DNA from: Asterias amurensis
Lineage: Eukaryota; Echinodermata; Asteroidea; Forcipulatida; Asteriidae
DNA: 64,000 nucleotides
Direction of reading: 5' to 3'
Assembly: GCF_032118995.1 (NCBI RefSeq)
Contig: NC_092648.1
Coordinates: forward strand, 19,806,450-19,870,449
Shown here: positions 11,101 to 20,430 of the stretch, piece by piece
Layout: each line of letters starts with the position of its first letter
Numbering within the stretch: the stretch's first letter is position 1
Notes under the pieces: model-generated
What the model saw: the letters and a program-made list of their open reading frames with translations, nothing else
The model's database searches: none
Told to the model about the DNA's origin: nothing
Translations under genes and position numbers: made by a program

Positions 11101-14100
11101 GGGAGACTTTCAGGACGCTTGGTGGCAGCAGACTTACCAGGTAAAATCCATTGTTCTCGGTCATGTGCGCATGCTCAGAACTACGTAAACAATGGAAATT
11201 TACCTGGTAAGACTGCTGCCACCTAGCGTCCCAAAGTCTCCCATTGTATATAACAATAATGAGGAGCTGTATGGTCAAATTCAGTTTTGTGATCACTCAT
11301 TTTCAAAATTGATTAAGTGATTGACTGATGGATTGATTTAAAAAGACATCAGTGATTGACCAGAAATGCCCTAAAAGTAACAGTTTACAAAGTTCAAAGT
11401 GTAAACAGAATGAAAGTGAACGAACTATTTTTGTCTCTAATCTGAAGTAAAAATGTCTATAATGCCATTTTATCTGATTACTGTTTATCAAGATCATTGG
11501 AACAAGAAGAAAATTGTTGAGAGTGTTCAGCCAGTTTTTCTTTTTTCCCAGTTGCCCAAAATTATGTTTGCAATTTTTGTGCCCTGATCAACGTAGATCT
11601 GTTTGTTGGCTTATGTCATTTCTGGAGGCAGTCCGGTCATACAGAGAAAGCTGTGGCAGCGTACCAGGCTATGATTGAACTCAACTGCTTCTGTCCATCA
11701 GATATACAGCAAGACACTCACCTTGAGGGACAGGTAATTGTAACATTCAAATCTGTATTTAATTCCTTCACATCGGATTTGAGTATATAGGCCTGAGCCA
11801 AACTTTTCTGGGCTGGCCTCTGTATGCTAGATGCAACAATATGCACCAAATGGTAATAGTTGTTGTAATCTGTTGCATTTGGCAGCCAATTCAGATGTCT
11901 TTCTTTGGATGAATTTGTTGCATTTAGCAGTCAAGTGACTCACTTCATATTGGTGTTGCATTTTGTTGTATTTGGCAGTAAACTCAAACTCATATTGTTG
12001 CATTTGGCAGAGTTGATGGTCCTACCTATTAGGCATGTCACCACTACACTTATATGTATACTGTTGCATTTAGCAAAGCAAACACCCTTGCTCAGTCCTA
12101 ACAAAAACAACGTGCCTGCACAATGCAACAAAATCCCTTGTTGCATTCTGTTGCATTTGGTATGGTTCTCTACTGTTTTACATTCTGTTGTATTTGGCAG
12201 GGTATGTTGAGGGAGCCTAATAGTTGTTTGGGTTGTACGGAACAACTTTTTTTGCTGACAGTAGGATGGCTGACATGTATATCGGCCGGGACATTCCATT
12301 GTTTAGTGTGCACCTAACCATGCTAGGTTTTTTTTTCCCTGTACACAGAGGGCAGAAGGTACTGGTAATCACGCTCGTAATGTCCCTTTTCTCGTTGATA
12401 TTATTTCAAAATGAATGATACTTCAAATATCAAGTAAAATACAAGATAATTTCACAGACTTTGAACATTCTTTATTAAAGTTCTGCTCTAACCAAACACA
12501 GTCAGCTTTAACAATAGAGTGTGCTTTCCGCCCTACAAAGTTCAATATTCAAATCCATTCAGTTACGTCAAACTTTGATGGGTAATTATTTTTTTGCCAG
12601 GTTGCCTTTCTGGAGACCTTCTGGGATAGTTCCAAGCCACGTTTTGGAGAGAAAGAGGCCAAAGGATGGGCAAACTGGATGCAGAAGAAATCACGAGGAG
12701 GATGGGAGGAAGTTAAGATGCCTCGTAAGTGCAACTTTTGCCAACATTTTAAAATGTTCAATGAGGTCACATTTCAAATTATGGTCTGTCCACTTTTGAT
12801 GATATTCAACCCAATTTAATTTAACCTTTTACCTGGCATAATAAAGCCATGTTTAAATTTTCAATCTGAAAGAGTATCAAATAAAGTGTCATTTTACACC
12901 ATTTTAACAGGAGGTTAGAGACCTGTAATTTGTCCCCAATTTTATGAGGATTCTATTGGAAAATGAGCGCATCACAAAACTCAATTTGCCATCTTCAACA
13001 AAAATGTGTTAGCTTGAAGATCAAAATATAAACTACAAATTACAACTACTACTAGAAATGACTTTTGTTTTGACGTTGCTTTATAACTCTGAATTATATT
13101 TAATAGAAGTTAGTGAAGTCGATGATGAGCCATCAAGCCCAACAGCAACCTTGACTGACATACCCCTGTGGCAGGCCTGGGTGCAAGAGGAGATCTCCAG
13201 AGAAGCTCAACAGTTTGCCCCTTGGAGTCCCGACGAGACCAAGGGAGAAACTGAAGACGATTGTGAGGATCCGGAGCGTATGGTCCTCTTTGATGACATC
13301 AGTCAAGTTCTGTTCAGACTAACCTCTCATCAGGAGAAGCAATTCCAACTCGTCTGTCACTTCCTGGAGTTTCTAGACGTATCAGTTCCTCCCTGTTTGG
13401 TTGGAAAGGAAGGCTCGGACACGTTACAGCTTTATCTAGACCAGCCAAGCCAGATACTCTCCTCTGTGAAGACTTCCGTTGGTGTTGGTAAGCTGCCGTC
13501 GGGATGTTCAGGAATAGCTAGCAACTGTAGGTCCTTAGAGCAAATGACAAATGCTACTTCTGTAAAGTTAATTGTTGAAGATGCTAGCATGGACTACAGA
13601 ATATTGGAAGATTTTGTGGAGGAGGTATTTCAGCAAATAACACCGGTGTTTCATGAACCGGCTTGCACGCAGCTTTTGTTGATGAGGCTCGACTGTAGAA
13701 TGCAAAGAGCACTGATTGCAAAAGATAAGAAACAGCAAAGGAAGAAAGTGAAGGAAGCCAAGAGGTTTGCCAAGAAGCTGCTTAGCCAGGAGGAGAATCG
13801 CAATAATTTAGATCTGTGGGCTTCTCTAGCTAGATGGGAGGGGACAATGGGGAACACAGAAGAGGCGCAACGTGTACTACAGACAGCTCTCAGATTTTGT
13901 GGGCAGCCACAAACCAAGAGAGACAAACAGGCAGCTACGAGGCTTGTGCAAACATTTACTGAGCTGTTTCTCTGCTTTCAGTCCAAATCATCTAATGTTG
14001 TTGTCGGACAGGAAAACAATGTAGAAGTCCTAAATGTGTTGACAACGCTCGGGGAAGGGATGGCGTACATTCCTCTGAAAGATATTCCAAGTCAGAGTGT

Positions 14101-16560
14101 GTCCTCCGTAAGACTCCTTAAAGCAAGGAGGAATTATCAAGAGACAATCACAGAGGTATTGGCCACTTACTCAAGGAGTGATAGTCAAGACACTGATGCA
14201 GCAGAGAGGATGAAGTGGTTAATCCCATCCGGAACACATGCTGTGCATCTCACTCTGTGTTTTGCAATCTTCCAATACCTCACTGTGGGTATGCAGGCAG
14301 CGTCTGTTGTTTTCGAGTCCAGTCTGTCGTCACTGAAAAAAGGAAAGCTCACAGACAACTTTATTGTTCAACAGCTTAGATTGGATCAGGAGCTAATAAC
14401 TGAAGCCTATGTCGGACTGTTGTCCGCTCATGTGTACAGTAACCCCACTCCGTTAGGCTCCTTGAGGAACCTTCTTAAGATTTCCATGGATGATTTTCCG
14501 ACCAACCCAACCTTACTGGAGGCATTTATCATCTCCGAGTCCAAGTCACACATTGCTGGGCGAGTAAGACGATATTTTGATCGAGTGACCAGACAAAAGG
14601 ATAGTCTTGTGCAGTGGTTGTTTGCCATCAGGGCTGAGATGCTGAGACAGGAGGCGCTGGTTACTTATGCAGCGGCTGGAATGGAGACTGTACATGGCCA
14701 ACAAAATGAAGGTAATTCAAAAGCTGCTTTTTCTAAAAAACTAAGTATTTTATTCCTCTCTCTCTGCCTTGTATAACAATATACACTGAACTTCATCTTA
14801 AAATCTCAAAGTTATAAAGAAATCTTTGCAATTCTATCTTACACTTGTTTTTTCACTTAACTGACACTGTCTTTTAACGATGACTTCATATAATCAATCA
14901 ACCACAAAAAAGCAAGTTCGAGTGGGCGCATTTAGTCACCCCGTGGTTGACCACTGACTAGTGAAGTACTTGCACAGTGGCGTACTCACAAAAAATTGCA
15001 TTTGGATGTCTAGTCAACCAACGGTACTCAACACTTCCTTTGCCCTTCGCCATTTTGCTACAGTATCACTGGATCCCCTTTGCGTTTTACACAAGTTAGT
15101 ATGAAAAACAACAACCGGGATTAGGGAAGCAACCATGGTCCTGAGGCTGGTTCCACAGTAGTCAACCAATGGTCCACCAGCCTTGGTTTGAATCAAAATA
15201 ATGAACCTTAAGTTAACCATGGTGCGCACTCCATCTTGCTGCACACATGTAGTTCAGACAATCATTCTAACATTTTACTTTTTGTGTTTAATCTAGTACC
15301 GATGTCTGAGACCGGGATCAGTAATCGGATCCGTTCCTTGTTCCAGAGAGCAACTGAGTCCCAGACTGCTCGTCATTGTGTTCTTCTTTGGAGAATGTAC
15401 ATGCAGTTTGAGGTAATCATGACAAGCCATCACTAGGTGGCAGCAGATAATAACTAATTCTTATAGAGCGCATTTTGCAATAACTGTATCAATGCACATT
15501 AAATTAGTGCCCTGGTCATTGAGCCAATAACATTCCTTTAATCTCAGCTCCCTGGGGAGTGTACAGCCCTGGGTTATCGTGGTGCTCCAGAGGCTTTTTC
15601 ATACACAATATCAACCTCTACACTCACAAGTACCCATGTATACCCCTGGTTGAAGAGTAGCAATTGTAGTCAAGCATGTTGCTCAAGGACACAAGTGTCA
15701 TGACCGGGATTTGAACCCACACTCCAAACCCCTAGAACTTAACTTCAATGCTCTAAACCACTCGACCATGACACCCTTACAGCCTTTCAAATGAATTTTT
15801 GATAGTAAGTTTTATGAGTACTCCATGATTGTGAGACAATCTTTGTGTTTTTGTGTCTCCAGATGCAGCAGGGTAACCCAAAACGAGCTGAGGCAATATT
15901 CTACAGTGCTCTACAACACTGCCCTTGGGCCAAGGTAGGTTTAATGTCAATGTAAGAATGTCACACAGTTATCTTTACATATTGTCTTATCATGGACATG
16001 TTGTGCAATCATAGTTATATGTAATAGCCTGACATTTCGACCCGAGCAGAGTAAAAGTCTGTAATTAACAAATAAGGAATCAGCTAAAAATATACCTGTT
16101 CTTATCCCATTTATTTTGAAATTGATTTCCTTTATGATAATGCTCTTTGGAAACGTCCACAGAAACATGCCTTGGTCATGAGGTGACGTCGCTGGTAAAA
16201 CAGGGAACTTAACTAAAAGGATTCATTTTCTTGTCATAGCCAGGTGTTTTATGTGGTGCAACGATTCTTTACATATCTTGTTTCAACAGTGACACCATTA
16301 TGTATTTGAAGCAACATTTTACATGGCAGTACAATTTGAAAACTACTTCCAATAAAATGACAAAACTAATTGACCATTAGTACAGGGAGGTGGTTTTCAT
16401 CGTTTTCTTGTCATTGCTGTTGCAGGTGTTGTATGTGGATGCAGTAAGGCATCAACCATTGAAGCTTCAAGACTGTCAAGATCTGCTCATTGAGAAGGAG
16501 CTTCATATCCGTGCTCCTCTTGAAGAAGTAGAACTACTGATGAAGAGTAGACCCAGTTAG
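8163..16560 (+). CDS. NRDE2: NRDE2, nuclear exosome regulator / RNA surveillance factor, nine exons
   Basis: Exons are 8163-8331, 9297-9765, 10072-11054, 11552-11733, 12601-12724, 13107-14711, 15297-15412, 15863-15934 and 16426-16560. All are GT-AG and join in phase to give 1284 residues (human 1164). ATG 8163 is the first in-frame ATG of exon 1. Exon 2 starts DNLDWLTNQSF, the conserved N-terminal motif, and then becomes rich in lysine, histidine and serine, as expected of a nuclear protein. Residues about 215-265, with SCLG near 251, correspond to the MTR4-interacting segment. DPLGVYDQST follows, then HAT-type helical repeats including DCEDPERMVLFDDI, LLWRMYMQF and CPWAK. In other animals NRDE2 binds MTR4/EXOSC10 in the nucleus and affects exosome targeting and splicing. 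Introns carry several repeats. The last exon has been triplicated (see 16561-16956). Confidence 0.95.
8535..8906 (-). mobile_element. Family A TTAA foldback MITE, copy A3, in NRDE2 intron 1
   Basis: The copy is in reverse orientation and ends at GTGTCCACTGCCTTTAAA. The other terminus is shortened, starting within AATGGTAATTGTC. It lies about 200 bases after the first NRDE2 coding exon. Internal features match copies A5, A6 and A8. Confidence 0.85.
11096..11246. mobile_element. Foldback MITE of Tc1/mariner type (TA target)
   Basis: The 151-bp element in NRDE2 intron 3 has inverted arms of about 60 bp, with TAATGGGAGACTTTC on the left and AAGTCTCCCATTG on the right. It is flanked by TA on both sides (11094-11095 and 11247-11248). 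The right terminus reads CAATGGGAG on the opposite strand, so it starts with CA like Tc1 elements. It is non-coding. Confidence 0.65.
11869..12201. repeat. Degenerate minisatellite with a TGTTGCATTTGGCAG core
   Basis: At least seven copies of the core recur in NRDE2 intron 4, near 11870, 11910, 11953, 11993, 12061, 12140 and 12183. Spacing is mostly 40-44 bp, or larger where a unit has decayed. The linker sequences are poorly conserved. Confidence 0.7.
15450..15776 (-). mobile_element. tRNA-derived SINE in NRDE2 intron 7
   Basis: On the minus strand it starts with a tRNA-like head. The stem GTGTCATG pairs with CATGACAC, the A-box-like part is TGGTCGAGTGG, and the B box is GGGTTCAAATCCC. The body follows with TGTCCTTGAGCAA, CCCAGGGAG and a tail resembling the fragment at 56683-56805. 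It is a SINE and not a tRNA gene, because the head is fused to the body. Confidence 0.7.
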
Positions 16561-16956
16561 ACTATTCAAGAGGTGTATCAGTCCTGAGAAGTGGGGTTCT
16601 CATCATTTTCTGCTCATTGCCCGGCGTTGTATGTGGATGCAGTAAGACACCATCCACCGAAGCTTCAAGATTGTCAAGATCTGCTCATTGAGAAGGAGCT
16701 TCATCACCGTGCTCCTCTTGAAGAAGTAGAACTACTGATGAAAAGTAGACCCAGTTAGACTATTCAAGAGGTGTATCAGTCCTGAGAAGTGGGGTTCTCA
16801 TCATTTTCTTCTCATTGCCAGGCGTTGTATGTGGATGCAGTAAGGCATCAACCATTGAAGTTTCAAGACTGTCAATATCTGCTCATTGAGAAGGAGCTTC
16901 ATATATGTGCTCCTCTTGAAGAAGTAGAACTACTGATGAAGAGTAGACCCAGTTAG
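16561..16956 (+). repeat. NRDE2: Two extra tandem copies of the NRDE2 terminal coding exon
   Basis: Two 198-bp units (16561-16758 and 16759-16956) each hold a full 135-base copy of the last NRDE2 exon (16624-16758 and 16822-16956), in the same frame, without internal stops and ending in the same SRPS-stop. Copy 2 reads CCG where the acceptor AG should be, so it is probably not spliced in. Copy 3 keeps a normal acceptor (CTCATTGCCAG) and could act as an alternative last exon. Copy 3 differs from the first exon at five bases; four change the residue (V to A, L to F, D to Y, R to C). Copy 2 also carries several replacements. Both lie in the 3' UTR if the first copy is used. That copy 3 is ever used as an exon is inference. 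Confidence 0.9.
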
Positions 16957-17038
16957 ACAATACAACTATTCAACATGCTTAACTGTCTTAATATCTTGAT
17001 TGAAGATAACCAGGGCCCAAATTCATAGAGCTGTTTAA

Positions 17039-17237
17039 AGACACTGGAAACCTTTGGTAATTGTCAGAGACCACACTTCTCACTTGCTGTATCTCAACAT
17101 ATGCATAAAATAACAAACCTGTGAAAATTTTTTTAACTCAATTGGTCAAAGAAGTTGCGAGATAATAATTGAAGAAAAAACACCCTTGTCACCCTTGTGT
17201 GCTTTCAGATGCTTGATTTTGATAGTGTCCAGTGGCT
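17039..17237 (-). mobile_element. Family A MITE, internally deleted copy A4, inserted in a family D repeat
   Basis: TTAA lies on both sides (17035-17038 and 17238-17241). The surrounding sequence reads CATAGAGCTGTTTAA on the left and TTAAGCAG on the right. An uninterrupted family D copy at about 17800 has CATAGAGCTTCTTAAGCAG, so the pre-insertion site can be read and the target is TTAA. Confidence 0.8.
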
Positions 17238-17647
17238 TTAAGCAGTAAATATAAAACAAGTCACAAAACACAAAAAAGTTCTAACCAGTTATGGTATTTA
17301 TACCATAACTGGTAAATTTACCGTTTTACATGCTATTAAAACTGAGACGAAAATTATTTTTGTGACATTGTTTTACTAATTTCTCAAAAACTACAGCACC
17401 TCAGCAAGTAATATTTTAAGGGAAGCTTTCTACAATTATTATCTTCAAACTGTGTAAGTTTAATGTAAATCTGAAGACATTGTGTTTTGTGTTACAAAAA
17501 GTAACTCAGGCACTTTAAGCAGCTCCGTGAAAAAGGTCCTGCTGGTTTACAGCGCATAGAAGCATGTGGGGGTTCATTTGTTTGTTTTTCCCTTCTTCAA
17601 ACAATGATTATTAATATTGTACATTTTGTGGGATGAGTTTCAAACTC

Positions 17648-17653
17648 AATAAA
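17648..17653 (+). terminator. NRDE2: Probable NRDE2 polyadenylation signal
   Basis: AATAAA follows the last exon copy by about 690 bases in AT-rich sequence. It is the clearest signal before the minus-strand gene, but its use is unproven. Confidence 0.4.
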
Positions 17654-17789
17654 ATAATTTGACAAAAAAGTTAAATCATCTAGTTTTCTGTCATACATGT
17701 GCATGTTAATATTTTGATGAATAAATAAATACTAAAGGTAACTGTACCAGTCTGAAAGGAACCCTTTTTTCTTTTTAAAGGGTGTACAT

Positions 17790-17970
17790 GACCCAATTTC
17801 ATAGAGCTTCTTAAGCAGAAAATAATGCTTAACAATTTCTTGCTTTGCAGAAATGGGAAGGATACCAGTCACACATTTTACATAGTATTTGGGGTTGATC
17901 TGGTAAGCATAATTTTGTTATGCTTAGCTACTTTTTGTGCTCAAGTAACTCTATAAAATTGGGCCCAGAT
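17790..17970. repeat. Family D foldback repeat (CCCAATTTCATAGAGC ends)
   Basis: The left end CCCAATTTCATAGAGC pairs with the right end CTCTATAAAATTGGGC, with the AAGCAGAAA and GCTTAGC words of the family inside. Related pieces lie at about 17015-17034, 18310-18440, 24447-24600, 35185-35320, 39105-39235, 43030-43150, 50685-50765 and 55915-56030. Autonomous relatives are not known to me. Confidence 0.6.
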
Positions 17971-19278
17971 TGTTAATCATTTAATTTATTTATCTTAAAA
18001 TAAAATAAATAAAAAATTATGTCCACTGAGTCCCTTGTCGTCTCTAGTCCAATCTCACATCAGGTTTCAACCGTAATGCACACATTGCTGTAGCAAATGT
18101 TTGTTGCATGTTAAATGCGTTGGTTTTATTGACATGCAAAGTTTAATTTCCTCACCGTAATTGAATCCAGCTATGACAATGATGACGTTTCCGGTGTATT
18201 GAGAAAGCCGCGTGTTTAATTTAGCGGGAAGCTCAGAGAGCCGACTTCAAGTTAGGCTGAAATGGTGTAGAGTATTGACGGGTGAATTAAATGAGATTTG
18301 CGTGCAAACCAGGCGCCAATTTCATAGACCTGCTTTAAAAAAAAAAAACAGAAAACATTGCTTCACAATTTTTTGCTGGGCGCCTTTGCAGGAAACTAGC
18401 CACAAATGTATGTGAAATAGTTACGTTTTCCTAGCTACTTTACATGAAATCAGGAAGGTGTGAAATCAGTGTTGGTTGGTTCTACCATAGAGTAAGTCTG
18501 TCCTTACTCTATGGTTCTACCGTAACCAGGTTACGTATTCTCCGTTTCGTTTACTTGTTTTCTTTTCATCTTTTGTGTCTTTGTGGACACAGGCGTGCGT
18601 ACATATAACGGTGTGTTATTTGCATTCGGAACGCCGCAGCTCCTTCCGATGGTGAGATTATAAATTGGTGTGCCCGAAATAATAACAATTTCCATCGTGC
18701 AACACTAGTTTACGCGCCTATTCCCACATTTGTCAACTGGTCTTGTTACAACAGGCCGCACACATTTACTCTGGGGGAAAACAGTATACGACCCATGGGT
18801 TCAGTCAAACTAGTGGAGTGTTAAAAAAATTGTAGAGAAAGCAACCAAAAAGAAATTGATCCAGTATTAGATATGTTAACTTATTTTTGTTTATAGGCCA
18901 AAATCAAAATTCAGGATCCCGACAATCGAATTATTATTTGGATTTTAGATATACCAAATTTTAGAGATACCAACTTTTAGAGATACCAACTTTTCTCAAA
19001 CTTAAAAAAAAAAAAAAACGAACTTTCGGGTCAATCGGCAAGAAAACGGACATAACTTGTACTGGCACTTCAATAAACATGCCTTGCTGCATGAACTCGT
19101 CTTTTGTTACAATTTGTTGTAGTAAAAAAATTCATATAGTTCAAGAACATGATCCATAGGAGACAAACTTGTTTTGTACGAAAGGTAAAGCTTAACATTG
19201 TCAATATTGCCGAAATTTGGCGTAGGGTCCGTACGTCCGTTCGCCCGTAATTTTGTAATGGTTTTAACAGACATTTTT

Positions 19279-20430
19279 TTACAAACTGTCGTCACTACTG
19301 CTCACGTCAGACACCGAGCTGGTGGAACCTCCTTGCAGAAACTTTTCTAGAGTTTGTAGATTCTGTGCCATATGGATCATCGTCTCCTCTGCGTGTTTCA
19401 CGTCGAATTCCTCTCCGGGGGACACGGCCCGCTTCTCCTCCTCCGAGATCGGGGTCATCGCAGCTTCGAGCGCCTTGGCAAATGACTGGGCAAGAGAGGA
19501 CTGGTCAATAGACCTTCTCCGGACAACCCGAGGGGAAGTACCCGGTCCTTGGGGTCTGCGTCCCGGTAATGATCCAGGGGCGAGAGACGAGCGCCGTCTC
19601 TGCTGACCGGAGTTTGAGGCAGCAGGGGAACGTCTTCTCGGTGTCGGCATCTCATGCTCTGACGTTGACTGTGCGGCATGAGGCCGAAGATTTGCCAGCT
19701 CGTCCTCCTGCTCGTCATCGTCTCCTGCATCTGATGATGACAACTCGTCCTCGTCCTCGCTACTACTGAGGACAACATGCAGGACGGGAAAGACACTCAA
19801 GTTGACACTTTTATGACCCGTGGATTCTAACTTGATTCTGCCCGTCAGGTAGTTGGTAGTGACGACAGAGTGACGTCTCGTTTCAGTTTGTACCTGTATG
19901 GTATCTTTCTCCGCAGCCTCTGTACATTTCTGCATGAGTAGCGGGAAGAGTCCACGGTATCCTGCGGCACCTCCGCTAACGATGGTGCTGAAGGGTTTAT
20001 ACGCCCAGTCGTCAATATCAACGGGCTGTTCAATCGCTAAGACGGGTAGCTGTCCGTCCGTCGGATCCATACAGGTACATCTCGGTGCAATCGGCCTTCG
20101 CAATATCTTCTTACACACCTTTGGCTCGTCGTTCATTTGTGATGTACGGTTGGCGGCTTTGATGCACATATCACAAGGTCCTCTTGGTATTAGGCTTTCC
20201 TTTTTACTTCTTTCAAATCTTGCCGCTTGTCGTTGTTTCTCCTCTTCCAGCCGACTTTGCTCCTCATCATCGAGTCTTTCCTCCCGTTTCGATGATGCAT
20301 TTTGCAGCTTCTTCTGTGCACGGCGCTGGATGTGTTCCAATTCAGTGTAATTTTTTGAACTGAAAAATCCTTCATTCGGCGTATTCCTGCCGCTCTGTGG
20401 TGACTTTGGTATCGACCTTTCTCTTAACAT
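19279..20430 (-). CDS. Unrecognised single-exon protein, 383 residues
   Basis: An uninterrupted frame runs from ATG at 20428-20430 to TAA at 19279-19281. It is markedly richer in G+C than its flanks, which supports real coding. Residues about 28-78 are charged and likely helical (EERLDDEEQSRLEEEKQRQ). Next come six cysteines at 86, 89, 106, 118, 120 and 169, with CDMC and CTC motifs that could bind a metal. Residues 121-220 look folded (DDWAYKPFSTIVSGG). Residues 222-250 are a serine/aspartate/glutamate run, 256-320 are arginine/proline/serine-rich, and the tail is serine-rich, ending SSSDDSL. No signal peptide or membrane segment is seen. I do not recognise a family and assign no function. 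The lack of introns could mean an old retrocopy or a naturally intronless gene; a non-coding 5' exon cannot be excluded. Confidence 0.75.
   Translation of the reverse strand: MLRERSIPKSPQSGRNTPNEGFFSSKNYTELEHIQRRAQKKLQNASSKREERLDDEEQSRLEEEKQRQAARFERSKKESLIPRGPCDMCIKAANRTSQMNDEPKVCKKILRRPIAPRCTCMDPTDGQLPVLAIEQPVDIDDWAYKPFSTIVSGGAAGYRGLFPLLMQKCTEAAEKDTIQVQTETRRHSVVTTNYLTGRIKLESTGHKSVNLSVFPVLHVVLSSSEDEDELSSSDAGDDDEQEDELANLRPHAAQSTSEHEMPTPRRRSPAASNSGQQRRRSSLAPGSLPGRRPQGPGTSPRVVRRRSIDQSSLAQSFAKALEAAMTPISEEEKRAVSPGEEFDVKHAEETMIHMAQNLQTLEKFLQGGSTSSVSDVSSSDDSL

Larger units (their letters stand above)
16957..19278. other. NRDE2 3' flank with nested repeats; no gene seen
   Basis: Contents are a family A relic at 17039-17237 inside a family D repeat, half of a family B foldback at about 17322-17515, a perfect-arm palindrome at 17284-17313, a poly(A) signal near 17648, and family D copies at 17790-17970 and 18310-18440. 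There is a small hairpin at 18484-18515 and a short tandem stretch (GAGATACCAACTTTTA) near 18960-18990. From 18540 to 19278 no feature could be supported beyond the downstream flank of the minus-strand gene. Confidence 0.6.
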
